This document shows, piece by piece, positions 5,599 through 12,697 of a DNA stretch of 12,697 nt (the first letter of the stretch is position 1; every line of letters starts with the position of its first letter). The stretch is taken from the NCBI GenBank assembly GCA_011046175.1, contig DSBB01000164.1, positions 1 to 12,697 of the forward strand, in the 5' to 3' direction. The DNA comes from Candidatus Hydrogenedentota bacterium (GTDB taxonomy: Bacteria; Hydrogenedentota; Hydrogenedentia; Hydrogenedentales; CAITNO01). The notes under the pieces are model-generated. The model was given only the letters and a program-made list of their open reading frames with translations, did not search any database and was not told where the DNA came from. The translations under genes were made by a program, and so were the position numbers.

Positions 5599-7752
5599 GT
5601 GAAAACGGTACAACTTAACGAAGCGCAACAGGCGGCGGTAACCGCGCCGGATGTTCCGGCGTTGGTGCTGGCGGGCGCGGGCAGCGGCAAAACGCGCGTC
5701 ATTATCGAGCGCATGGCTTATTTGGTTGAAGAGCGCGGCGTGAACCCGCGCAACCTGCTGGCGCTCACCTTTACCAACAAGGCGGCGGGCGAAATGCGGC
5801 GCCGGTTTGCGCAACGCATCGGCATGGAGATTATCCCGTCTTTTATCGGCACGTTTCATTCCTTCGGCCTCTGGTTGCTGCGTCGGAATGCGCCGTTGCT
5901 CGGTCATCCCCAGAACTTCACCATCTTCGACGATCAGGATCAATTGTCCTTGATGAAGCGGCTCGTAAAGGAATTGCCAAAGACGCTCAAGCCCGTGTTG
6001 CCCCGCGAGGCGCTTGGATTCATCAGCTGCATCAAGCAGGCGGAACCGTATCCCAACTGGAGCGATCCGCCTGAATCGCCCGACGAAGAAACCTTCCGGG
6101 AATTGTGGGGGCGATATCACGACGCGCTCAAAAAGTGCAGCGCAATGGATTTTGACGACCTCACCGCCTTGACGGCGTTTCTGTTGGAGCGGTTCCCGGA
6201 GGCGCGCGACAGGTATCGCGGCCGGTTTCATCACATATTGGTGGATGAGTATCAGGACACCAACCGCAGCCAGTATGTCATTGCGCGGTGTCTCGGCGGC
6301 GGGGGCAACCTGTTTGTGGTGGGCGATGAGGATCAGAGCATTTACTCGTGGCGCGGCGCGGACATAAACAACATTCTTGATTTTGCCCGCGATTTCCCGG
6401 AGGCGCGCGTGTATCGCCTCGAACAGAACTACCGCAGCGCGCCGCCCATACTCAAGGCCGCCAACACGCTTGTGGCGCACAATAAAAACCGGCTCGGCAA
6501 GCGTTTGTTTACGGAGCGCGCGGACGGCGAGCCCGTAACCTGCTTCCTCGCGGACGACGCGGAAGACGAAGCCAGGTTTGTGGTGGAGGACATGCTTCGC
6601 CGCAAACGGGAACCGGGGACGGTGGCGGTGTTTTATCGCACACACGTCCTTTCCCGACTGTTGGAGGAGGCGCTTCTGTCGCGGCGCATCCCCTACGTGG
6701 TGGTGGGCGGGGTCAAATTTTACGCCCGCAAGGAGGTAAAGGACATAGTCGCCTACATGCGCCTGATTGCGAATCCGGCGGATGACGAATCGCTGCGCCG
6801 CATACTGAACGTGCCCTCGCGCGGCATTGGCGAAATGGGGCGCGCTCAACTGACGGAATACGCTGCAATGCGCGGCATACCGCTTTTTCAGGCGTTGCGT
6901 GAATCGGAAACGGATGAAGGCATATCGTCGCGCGCGCGGCGCGCCGCCGTTGCGTTGGCGGATTTGCTGGATGAAATGCGCAACCTCGCCGGCGATATGC
7001 CCGTGGCCGGACTGGTGGAGAATCTGCTCGAGCGGGTGGCGTACCGCGAGTATGTGGAACACAGCGACGAAAAGCAATTTCGCAACCGTATTGAAGTTGT
7101 AAACGAGTTTTTGGTCGCGTGCAAGCAGTATGATGCGCGTGCGAAAGGCGGTGATCTTGCGGGTTTTCTGGAGGAAATGGCGCTTATGTCCGATGTTGAC
7201 GGATGGGAAAGCGACGGGGATGCCGTTACGCTCATGACTTGTCATTGCGCAAAGGGCCTTGAATTTGATCATGTATACATTATCGGGCTGGAGGATGAGA
7301 TGTTTCCGCTGTTGCGTTTTGAGGACGACACGGACCTTGAGGAGGAGCGGCGGTTGTGTTATGTGGCCATGACGCGGGCGCGCGCGAGTCTGACGTTGTG
7401 CGCCTCGGAAACGCGCATGCTTTATGGGGTGTACAACCATAACAGGCGTCCGAGCCAGTTTTTGCTGGAAATAGGGGATAAACATATATGCATGGTGGAC
7501 GCCAAAGGCGCGCCGTTGCGGCGGGAAGAACAGGGGCGGACGCCGCGTCCGGCGGAATCTGCGCGGCAAACCGAGGAATCGGCGCCGCCCGTATTAAAAA
7601 GCGGAACGGTGATTCGTCATGCCCGCTTCGGACGGGGCGTAGTGCTGTATACCAAGGGCGAAGGTCATAAACTGCAGGCCCGCGTACGCTTTGACAGCGG
7701 ACGTCACGCGACGCTTTTGATTGCCAAGGCGCCTGTTGAAATTGTCCGTTGA
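5599..7752 (+). CDS. pcrA: ATP-dependent DNA helicase, UvrD/PcrA type
   Basis: This superfamily 1A 3'-5' helicase unwinds DNA in repair, in restart of stalled replication, and in removal of RecA or RNA polymerase. At 717 residues it has the usual PcrA/UvrD length and all motifs: Q motif LNEAQQAAV (6-14), Walker A GAGSGKT (26-32), Ia LTFTNKAAGEM, Ib IGTFHSF, II VDEYQDTN (215-222), III VVGDEDQSIYSWRG (240-253), IV LEQNYRS (274-280), V TCHCAKGLEFDHVY (from about 547), and VI CYVAMTRAR (587-595). The C-terminal part (about 665-717, VIRHARFGRGVV and following) resembles the Tudor-like RNA-polymerase-binding module of PcrA/UvrD, which favours these over Rep. The start is GTG at 5599 with a modest GAGG 10 nt upstream. 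Cotranscription with ilvB is possible because the gap is only 53 bp with no evident terminator. Confidence 0.95.
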   Translation: MKTVQLNEAQQAAVTAPDVPALVLAGAGSGKTRVIIERMAYLVEERGVNPRNLLALTFTNKAAGEMRRRFAQRIGMEIIPSFIGTFHSFGLWLLRRNAPLLGHPQNFTIFDDQDQLSLMKRLVKELPKTLKPVLPREALGFISCIKQAEPYPNWSDPPESPDEETFRELWGRYHDALKKCSAMDFDDLTALTAFLLERFPEARDRYRGRFHHILVDEYQDTNRSQYVIARCLGGGGNLFVVGDEDQSIYSWRGADINNILDFARDFPEARVYRLEQNYRSAPPILKAANTLVAHNKNRLGKRLFTERADGEPVTCFLADDAEDEARFVVEDMLRRKREPGTVAVFYRTHVLSRLLEEALLSRRIPYVVVGGVKFYARKEVKDIVAYMRLIANPADDESLRRILNVPSRGIGEMGRAQLTEYAAMRGIPLFQALRESETDEGISSRARRAAVALADLLDEMRNLAGDMPVAGLVENLLERVAYREYVEHSDEKQFRNRIEVVNEFLVACKQYDARAKGGDLAGFLEEMALMSDVDGWESDGDAVTLMTCHCAKGLEFDHVYIIGLEDEMFPLLRFEDDTDLEEERRLCYVAMTRARASLTLCASETRMLYGVYNHNRRPSQFLLEIGDKHICMVDAKGAPLRREEQGRTPRPAESARQTEESAPPVLKSGTVIRHARFGRGVVLYTKGEGHKLQARVRFDSGRHATLLIAKAPVEIVR

Positions 7753-7774
7753 TTTCCGTCTGACGAGAGCCATT

Positions 7775-7804
7775 ATCACATTCCCTCGGCGAGTTGTTTA
7801 TAAT
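7775..7804 (+). promoter_or_regulatory. Probable pheA promoter
   Basis: A perfect TATAAT lies at 7799-7804, with ATCACA (four of six matches to TTGACA) at 7775-7780, an 18-bp spacer. The predicted 5' UTR is about 65 nt and contains a small hairpin, gcgcg-acgc-cgcgc (7833-7846). No Phe-rich leader peptide is present. Confidence 0.6.
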
Positions 7805-7875
7805 GAGGCATGCTGTAAAACGTTTGCGACATGCGCGACGCCGCGCGGTTGACATGAAATCGGAGGAAGTGTGTT

Positions 7876-8946
7876 GTGAATCTTGACGAACTCCGCGAAC
7901 AAATAGACGCGCTTGACGCGCAGATTGTGCAGGCGCTCAACGAACGCGCCCAAGCGGCGCAGGCCATCGGCGAATTAAAGCGCAACGCCCAATCGCCGAT
8001 TTATGTGCCCGAGCGGGAAAAAGCCGTTTTCAAGAAGCTTTCGGAATGCAACAAGGGCCCGTTGAGCGACAAGGCGGTACAGTCCATTTACCGGGAGATA
8101 ATCAGCGCCATTCGCGCATTGGAAAAGCCGACGAGTGTGGCTTTTCTCGGCCCCAAAGACACCTTTAGTCACATGGCCGCGCTACGCATATTCGGAGGCG
8201 CCGCCGACTATGTTCCCCTGCCCTCGTTCACCGACGTGTTTACTGAAGTCGAGCGAAAGCGCATTGATTACGGCGTGGCGCCCGTGGAGAGTTCAATGGG
8301 CGGCTCCGTCAGCGACACGCTTGATCTTTTTATTTCGTCGAACCTCAAGATTGTGAATGAAGTGTTGTTGCATATTACGCAAAACCTCATGGCCAGGTGT
8401 CCGCTGGCGGATATCAAGCGCGTATACTCGAAGGACAACGCGCTGCTTCAATGCCGCAACTGGTTGCGCGCCAACCTGCCGAACGCCGAGCTTATAGAGA
8501 TTAGCAGCACCGCCGAGGCCGCGCGGCGCGCCGCCGAGGAGCCCCATGCCGCCGCCATCGCGGCAAAGCTCGCCGCGCAGACCTACAACCTAACCATCCT
8601 TGCGGAGCGGATTGAAGACGCGCCCCACAACTACACCCGCTTTGTGGTGGTGGGACACCAGATGGTGAAGCGCACCGGCGACGACAAGACCTCGATTCTG
8701 GTGTGGGTGAAAGACAAGCCCGGCGCTCTTTACCATTTGTTGCTGCCTTTCTCGCGCCACGGCATCAATCTGACCCGCATCGAATCGCGTCCGTCCCAGC
8801 AGAAAGCGTGGGATTATGTGTTCTTCATTGATTTACTCGGTCATGTGGAAGACGAAAACGTGAAAGAAGTGCTGGCAGAAGTGGGCGAGTTGGCGCGAAA
8901 CATTAAAGTGCTCGGTTCCTTCCCCCGCGCAGAGTTGCAGGACTGA
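7876..8946 (+). CDS. pheA: Bifunctional chorismate mutase / prephenate dehydratase (P-protein)
   Basis: This enzyme converts chorismate to prephenate and then to phenylpyruvate, the committed branch to phenylalanine. Three domains are visible in 356 residues. The AroQ-type chorismate mutase (about 1-85) has active-site-type residues R7, R24 and K35 and the PEREKAVFKKL segment (45-55). The prephenate dehydratase domain (about 88-265) has LGPKDTFSHMAA (91-102) and the catalytic YTRF (253-256). The ACT regulatory domain (about 272-350) has GALYHLLLPF (283-292) and the phenylalanine-binding IESRP (302-306), so Phe feedback inhibition is likely. The motif usually reading P-[IV]-E-N-[ST] is PVESS here. 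Start GTG at 7876 has a strong GGAGGAA at 7-nt spacing. It converges with menE, with 41 bp between them and no clear terminator. Confidence 0.96.
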   Translation: MNLDELREQIDALDAQIVQALNERAQAAQAIGELKRNAQSPIYVPEREKAVFKKLSECNKGPLSDKAVQSIYREIISAIRALEKPTSVAFLGPKDTFSHMAALRIFGGAADYVPLPSFTDVFTEVERKRIDYGVAPVESSMGGSVSDTLDLFISSNLKIVNEVLLHITQNLMARCPLADIKRVYSKDNALLQCRNWLRANLPNAELIEISSTAEAARRAAEEPHAAAIAAKLAAQTYNLTILAERIEDAPHNYTRFVVVGHQMVKRTGDDKTSILVWVKDKPGALYHLLLPFSRHGINLTRIESRPSQQKAWDYVFFIDLLGHVEDENVKEVLAEVGELARNIKVLGSFPRAELQD

Positions 8947-8987
8947 CATGGCGCCGCGTCCGCCGTCCGTTCTGCGGGGGGTATGTT

Positions 8988-10481
8988 CTACTCGTTGTCC
9001 GCCAACCGCGCCGCCATTTCAGCCAATGTCTTCCTGCTCGCTTTCATGCCCGGCGCCACGGCCTTCGGCCACGGCAGGAAACGGCGGGGAATCTTGAAGC
9101 GGGGAAGCCTTTGCGCCAAAGCGGCGCGAAGCGCGTCGGCGTCCGGCGCGCAGGCGTCCGTCATTTCCAAAAACGCCGCCGGTACGGCGCCATATTCTTT
9201 ATCCGCCAAAGGCACGACGACGGCGCGCCGCACATTGGGCTGGGCGCAGAGCGCCGCCTCGATTTCTTCCGGCTGTATGTTTTCGCCGCCGCATATAAAC
9301 ATGGCGTCAATGCGCCCCGTAACATGGAGCCGCCCCGCCTCGTCAAAAAAGCCGACATCTCCCGTGCGAAACCAGCCATCCTCGGTGACGGGGCGCCGAC
9401 AAACCGCGCCGCCCATAAAGTAACCGGAAAAGAGCGTTTTGCCGGTCACCTCGATAACCCCGTCTTCACCAATGCGCACGGATTCTTTTGCAAGCGGACG
9501 CCCGCTGGAGAGCAATTCATCGAGAGGCGCGCCGGGCGAGGTCGCGCAGATTTGCGCCGCCGTCTCGGTCATGCCGTAACTGCGCACAAGCGGAACGCCC
9601 GCATGAAACGCGCGCGTTATTAATTCGTCGTCGGCGGGCGCGCCGCCGAGCAGTACGCACTTCACGGAACGCAACGCGTGTGTCGCCTGCGACGATTCGA
9701 GCAATCGGCGCAGCTGGGTGGGCACCAGAGAAATATGGGTGGGACGCAAATCAGTGATGCTGTCCTCCAACGTGGCGCCTGCTTCCGGCACGACAAGCGC
9801 CGCGCCCGCAACGGCGCATCGGAACAACGCCGCAAGCCCCGCCACATGGAAGAGCGGCAACGACAACAGCCAACGGTCGCCCGGCGCGAGGGGCATGTTG
9901 CGGTTCGCCGCGCGCGCCGCGGCGAGGTGATTGTCAAGGGTGTGCGCCGCCGCCCTAGGCGCGCCCGAACTGCCCGAGGTCAATACAATGGTGGCGCAAG
10001 CGGGGTTGCCGCCGCCGGCGAAGCGGTTGCGTTGAATCCCTTCTGAAGAATGAAACGCCCTGTCGGTTTCCGCGTGTACGGGGCGCTTTTCGTGTGTTGC
10101 ATTTGATTCCGGACAGGGCCGGCTTGTGTCGCCTGCGCGGGACATCATTCCGTCTTGTATTATCCAGGCCGGCTTTAATATCCCAAGGATAGCCTCCACG
10201 CTTTTTTGCGGTAATGACGGGTTTATTGGACATGCCGCGGCGCGCGCGTGGAAAAGCGCCCACAAGGTAACGCAGTAGTCCGCTGAAGGAGGCATTTTGA
10301 TACCGACGCGGTCCCCTTCGCGGACGCCCGTCTCACGAAACGTTTGCTGCTGTTTGGTGATTGCCCCATGGTATTCGTGATAGGAATACGAAACACTGCC
10401 CGCAACAAGGGCGAGCGCCCCGGGCGCGGTCTGTGCCTGTCCGGCAATGAGACATTGCGATTCCGGGAATGGTTTACACAT
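8988..10481 (-). CDS. menE: o-Succinylbenzoate--CoA ligase
   Basis: MenE activates o-succinylbenzoate with ATP and CoA in menaquinone synthesis. It is an ANL-superfamily adenylating enzyme of 497 residues. Motifs are the P-loop TSGSSGAPRAAAHT (168-181), SLPLFHVAGL (207-216, typical of MenE), the A5 motif SYGMTETAAQI (301-311), GWFRTGDVG (369-377), the hinge region GRIDAMFICGGENIQPEEIE (389-408), and a C-terminal lysine, K484, in KASRKTL at the position of the adenylation lysine. The P-loop has PR where PK is usual. A linker of about 50 residues (112-161) before the P-loop is poorly conserved in appearance. The ATG at 10481 overlaps the end of menC by 8 bp (ATGTGTAA), which suggests translational coupling. 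Assignment to MenE rather than another acyl-CoA ligase rests on the motifs and on menC being adjacent. Confidence 0.9.
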   Translation of the reverse strand: MCKPFPESQCLIAGQAQTAPGALALVAGSVSYSYHEYHGAITKQQQTFRETGVREGDRVGIKMPPSADYCVTLWALFHARAAACPINPSLPQKSVEAILGILKPAWIIQDGMMSRAGDTSRPCPESNATHEKRPVHAETDRAFHSSEGIQRNRFAGGGNPACATIVLTSGSSGAPRAAAHTLDNHLAAARAANRNMPLAPGDRWLLSLPLFHVAGLAALFRCAVAGAALVVPEAGATLEDSITDLRPTHISLVPTQLRRLLESSQATHALRSVKCVLLGGAPADDELITRAFHAGVPLVRSYGMTETAAQICATSPGAPLDELLSSGRPLAKESVRIGEDGVIEVTGKTLFSGYFMGGAVCRRPVTEDGWFRTGDVGFFDEAGRLHVTGRIDAMFICGGENIQPEEIEAALCAQPNVRRAVVVPLADKEYGAVPAAFLEMTDACAPDADALRAALAQRLPRFKIPRRFLPWPKAVAPGMKASRKTLAEMAARLADNE

Positions 10482-11568
10482 GCCACGCCTGCGTCAGTTT
10501 TGCCGGATTAACCTTTTCCGCCGCACGGGTGACGGCTTGCAGGTTGGCGGCGCCGCGGCATATCGGCAGCCGTTGTTCAAGCACGTCGTCGTCGAGCCTG
10601 TTGTAGGTGTCTATCCCCGGCGGTTGCGCAACATGGCGGCCTGCGGCGGACAGTCGCAAAATGGCCGCGCTGCCGATTCCGGACTCGTAGGCGCCGCTGA
10701 GAACCACGGGCGCGTCGGTTTTCAGCGACATGTTTTCGGGCGACGCGCCCAGGGTGGGTTTCCACACCAGCGCCCGGGCGTTTTCGACGATGGCGCGCAA
10801 TGCCGCCTCGCGCGCCGACGTTTTATCGTTGCCTGTTCCGGCCATGCATGCGCTCAACTCCTGCAATGTTTCGTCTACGGCGAAAGAGACGCCGCACCGC
10901 TCATAAAGTGACGTCAGTTTCGTCGGATCAGCCAACGGCTCTTCCACGTAATCCACCTCATCGTCAGCGATGCTCCCGCAGAAGCGTGAAGCGTCTTCAA
11001 AAGTCCATGCGCGGTTGGCGTCGAAGCGAAGGCGGCATGCCCCCGCAAAGCTTCGGCGCAGTGCGCGGGCCATTGTTATGTCGTCCATAACGCTGTTCCT
11101 GCCGACCTTAATTTTTACGGTTGCATACCCCGCCCGCACCGCGGCGTCAACTTCCCGTTGAACGGTTTGGGCGCCGCCCCCCGCCAGAGCGCATAAGGGA
11201 ACCATGACCGCCGCATCCGCAGGCGGCGAGGGGTGTTCGGAATCGCCAATCTGATGCAGCGCGCTTTCCAGCGCAAAACGGACCGACGGGGGGAGGGTTG
11301 ATTCTTTTTGCAGGAATTCCGCTATTTCTCCTGCAGGTCGGCCGCATATCTTTTCCCGCGCAACTGCGCGGGAGATGGCGACAGCCTCGTCAAGGGTTTC
11401 CCCTGAAAATCCGGGCAGGGGAGACGCTTCTCCCCAGCCCTGAGAAGGCGCGTCGGTCTCGATGCGTAATAATGCGCCGGCCCGTTCCGTCACTCTGCCG
11501 CCCGGAACAGGAACGGGCGCGGTAAGCGGCAGTCGGAAGCGATAACATGTTACATGCCGAATAATCAT
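10474..11568 (-). CDS. menC: o-Succinylbenzoate synthase
   Basis: MenC dehydrates SHCHC to o-succinylbenzoate in the classical menaquinone pathway. It belongs to the enolase superfamily. The 364-residue protein has the N-terminal capping domain (about 1-115, including GWGEASPLPG at 44-53) and the barrel. The barrel carries the catalytic KIK (152-154), metal ligands D183 (RFDANRAW), the E209/E210 pair (VEEPL) and D232 (VDET), the second catalytic lysine K270 (VWKPTLGA), and SGAYESGIG (291-299). Start ATG at 11568 has only a weak SD (AGGG) upstream. It is the first gene of a two-gene unit with menE. The other men genes are not in this window. An enolase-superfamily racemase is the main alternative, but the menE overlap makes MenC the better call. 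Confidence 0.93.
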   Translation of the reverse strand: MIIRHVTCYRFRLPLTAPVPVPGGRVTERAGALLRIETDAPSQGWGEASPLPGFSGETLDEAVAISRAVAREKICGRPAGEIAEFLQKESTLPPSVRFALESALHQIGDSEHPSPPADAAVMVPLCALAGGGAQTVQREVDAAVRAGYATVKIKVGRNSVMDDITMARALRRSFAGACRLRFDANRAWTFEDASRFCGSIADDEVDYVEEPLADPTKLTSLYERCGVSFAVDETLQELSACMAGTGNDKTSAREAALRAIVENARALVWKPTLGASPENMSLKTDAPVVLSGAYESGIGSAAILRLSAAGRHVAQPPGIDTYNRLDDDVLEQRLPICRGAANLQAVTRAAEKVNPAKLTQAWHV

Positions 11569-11877
11569 AAGAACACCCTACAGACATTGTTTGCGGCCCC
11601 GAGCGGTTCCATTATCCACAGCATGCGTTCTGACTGCAAATGTCTGCGTTCGCGCATTCGGAAATATCCAATGAGGATGTTGGGCGCAACCCGTCCCGGG
11701 CTACTTTCTTCGGGCGTTGTTCCCGTTATTTGTTGGCCGCGGCGGATTGGAGATAATGCGCTATAAAGCTGGTGCAGCATGCAAAGGGGCGCGGTAAAAA
11801 TGAATGAAAAGCGGGGGGATTCGTCAAATTAGATGAACTCAACGGCACAAGTGCGAACCAGACAGGAGACAGTAGCC
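11569..11877. other. 309-bp divergent intergenic region
   Basis: This gap separates minus-strand menC from the plus-strand FecR-like gene. It holds the menCE promoter candidate (11611-11639) and a weaker plus-strand one, TTGTTG (11730-11735) with GATAAT (11752-11757) and a 16-bp spacer. Short open frames of about 70 codons exist on both strands, but neither has a convincing ribosome binding site or codon pattern. One plus-strand stretch (11671-11763) reads MLGATRPGLLSSGVVPV near its start, faintly like the N-terminus of UbiA/MenA prenyltransferases (ATRP...VPVL); this is too short to call a pseudogene. Confidence 0.5.
11611..11639 (-). promoter_or_regulatory. Candidate menCE promoter
   Basis: On the minus strand TTGCAG (11639-11634) and GATAAT (11616-11611) are separated by 17 bp. 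Transcription would begin near 11604, leaving about 35 nt before the menC ATG. The -10 matches consensus at five of six positions; the -35 is only fair. Confidence 0.5.
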
Positions 11878-12697
11878 ATGAAAAAGAAAATGCGTCAGAT
11901 GACGGCAGCGGTTGGGGCGTTGGCGCTGCTGGCGGGCATTGCCGCCGCAGACGGCGAATTTCCCATGCACGGCCGTATCAGTTTCGATACCGGCACGGCC
12001 GTGGTCAAGAACGCTTCAGAAGACAGTTGGTCGGCGGCGGTTGTGAATACGCTCATCATGCCGGGAGATACGCTTTGGGTGGACCAGAGCGGCACGGCGG
12101 AGCTGGAAATGGCGGGCGCGTCATTTTTGCGTTTGGCCGACGGCAGCAAGGCGGAAATCGTTTCCCTGCCGCCCAACGCTTATATTCGCGGTTGGGCGGG
12201 CTCATTTTATGTTCACCGCCTTACGCGCAGCCAGGGCGATTTTATTTTTACCACGCCGTCCGGCACGGTTGAAATACCCGCCGACGCCATGGTTCGCGTT
12301 GATATTGACGCGGCGGGCGCGGTTACCGTATCGGTGCGCTGGGGCAGCGCGAAAGTGCGCACCGACCAGGGCGGCGAAGTGATGGCGGGCGAAAGCATGC
12401 GCGTGTGGGTGGACCCCGGCATGCTGCCTTCGGAACCGGTTCCCTTTGACCGGTCGCAGGCGGACGCTTTTGACGACTGGAATAACGAACGCGCCCGCGT
12501 GCTGGCGGAAGGCGCCCGCACCGCCCCGAAGAATGTGGTGCTTCGCGACACCACGATTGGCAGTTACGACCTGGCGCGCTATGGCGAATGGGTTTATGTG
12601 GATAATCGTCCCTACTGGCGTCCCACGGTGGTGGTGAATTATGTGCCCTATCGGCATGGATACTGGAACTATATGCCCGCCGTGGGGCATGTATGGG
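11878..12697 (+). CDS. Exported FecR-like protein with Trp/Tyr-rich C-terminus (partial)
   Basis: The frame opens at ATG 11878, has AGGAG at 9-nt spacing, and is still open at the window edge, giving 273 residues. Residues 1-24 form a signal peptide: KKK start, hydrophobic core AAVGALALLAGIAAA, probable cleavage before DGEF. Residues 60-180 look like a FecR-type beta-rich domain, with GDTLWVDQSGTAELEM, then LADGSKAEIV, TTPSGTVEIPADAMVRVDI and GGEVMAGESMRV. From about 235 the sequence becomes rich in Trp, Tyr and Pro (GEWVYVDNRPYWRP, VPYRHGYWNY), as in the DUF6600 region that follows FecR domains in many envelope proteins. It is likely periplasmic or outer-envelope. Without a TonB receptor or sigma factor nearby, a role in iron signalling should not be assumed. 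The function is unknown. Confidence 0.8.
   Translation, partial: MKKKMRQMTAAVGALALLAGIAAADGEFPMHGRISFDTGTAVVKNASEDSWSAAVVNTLIMPGDTLWVDQSGTAELEMAGASFLRLADGSKAEIVSLPPNAYIRGWAGSFYVHRLTRSQGDFIFTTPSGTVEIPADAMVRVDIDAAGAVTVSVRWGSAKVRTDQGGEVMAGESMRVWVDPGMLPSEPVPFDRSQADAFDDWNNERARVLAEGARTAPKNVVLRDTTIGSYDLARYGEWVYVDNRPYWRPTVVVNYVPYRHGYWNYMPAVGHVW

Noticed and set aside
5590..7569. 659-codon open frame antisense to the helicase gene
   Set aside because: Same explanation: the sense strand holds every UvrD/PcrA motif, and the antisense product has no recognisable features.
7806..7875. Leader peptide for pheA attenuation
   Set aside because: The short frames here (ML and MRDAARLT) have no Phe run, and there is no terminator/antiterminator pair.

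Overview
This is a window of ordinary bacterial chromosome, GC-rich, with seven complete protein genes and one gene cut by the right edge. I see no CRISPR array, insertion sequence, prophage, defence island or biosynthetic cluster. Gene content and style suggest a Gram-negative-type bacterium outside the Proteobacteria, perhaps Hydrogenedentota or the Planctomycetes-Verrucomicrobia-Lentisphaerae group. The pointers are a long six-domain S1 with an acidic tail, a secreted FecR-like protein with a Trp/Tyr-rich C-terminus, GTG starts, and REP-type repeats. This placement is a guess from style, not from a database comparison.

Layout. Positions 1-465 are non-coding and repeat-rich. They hold two copies of a 108-bp tandem repeat with small nested hairpins, a strong isolated hairpin, and a REPIN-like pair of inverted REP/dRS3-type palindromes. 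Next come pcm (minus strand, protein-L-isoaspartate methyltransferase) and rpsA (plus strand, ribosomal protein S1), transcribed divergently from a shared region of about 120 bp. In that region the -10 elements appear to overlap, and a degenerate copy of the REP palindrome lies in the rpsA leader. rpsA ends in an acidic low-complexity tail containing a near-perfect 75-bp tandem duplication, followed by a clear terminator.

Positions 3725-7752 hold ilvB (acetolactate synthase large subunit, no small-subunit gene beside it) and pcrA/uvrD (DNA helicase), 53 bp apart and possibly cotranscribed. pheA (fused chorismate mutase/prephenate dehydratase/ACT domain) follows with its own promoter-like sequence. 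It converges on a minus-strand menC-menE pair (o-succinylbenzoate synthase and its CoA ligase) that overlaps by 8 bp and has a promoter candidate just upstream of menC. pheA and menCE both act downstream of chorismate, one towards phenylalanine and the other towards menaquinone. A 309-bp gap with divergent promoter candidates separates menC from the exported FecR-like protein that runs off the right edge.

The observations most worth a second look are the 108-bp structured repeat at the left edge, which probably continues outside the window, the internal duplication in the S1 tail, the REP-type elements including the one in the rpsA leader, and the partial secreted FecR-like protein.
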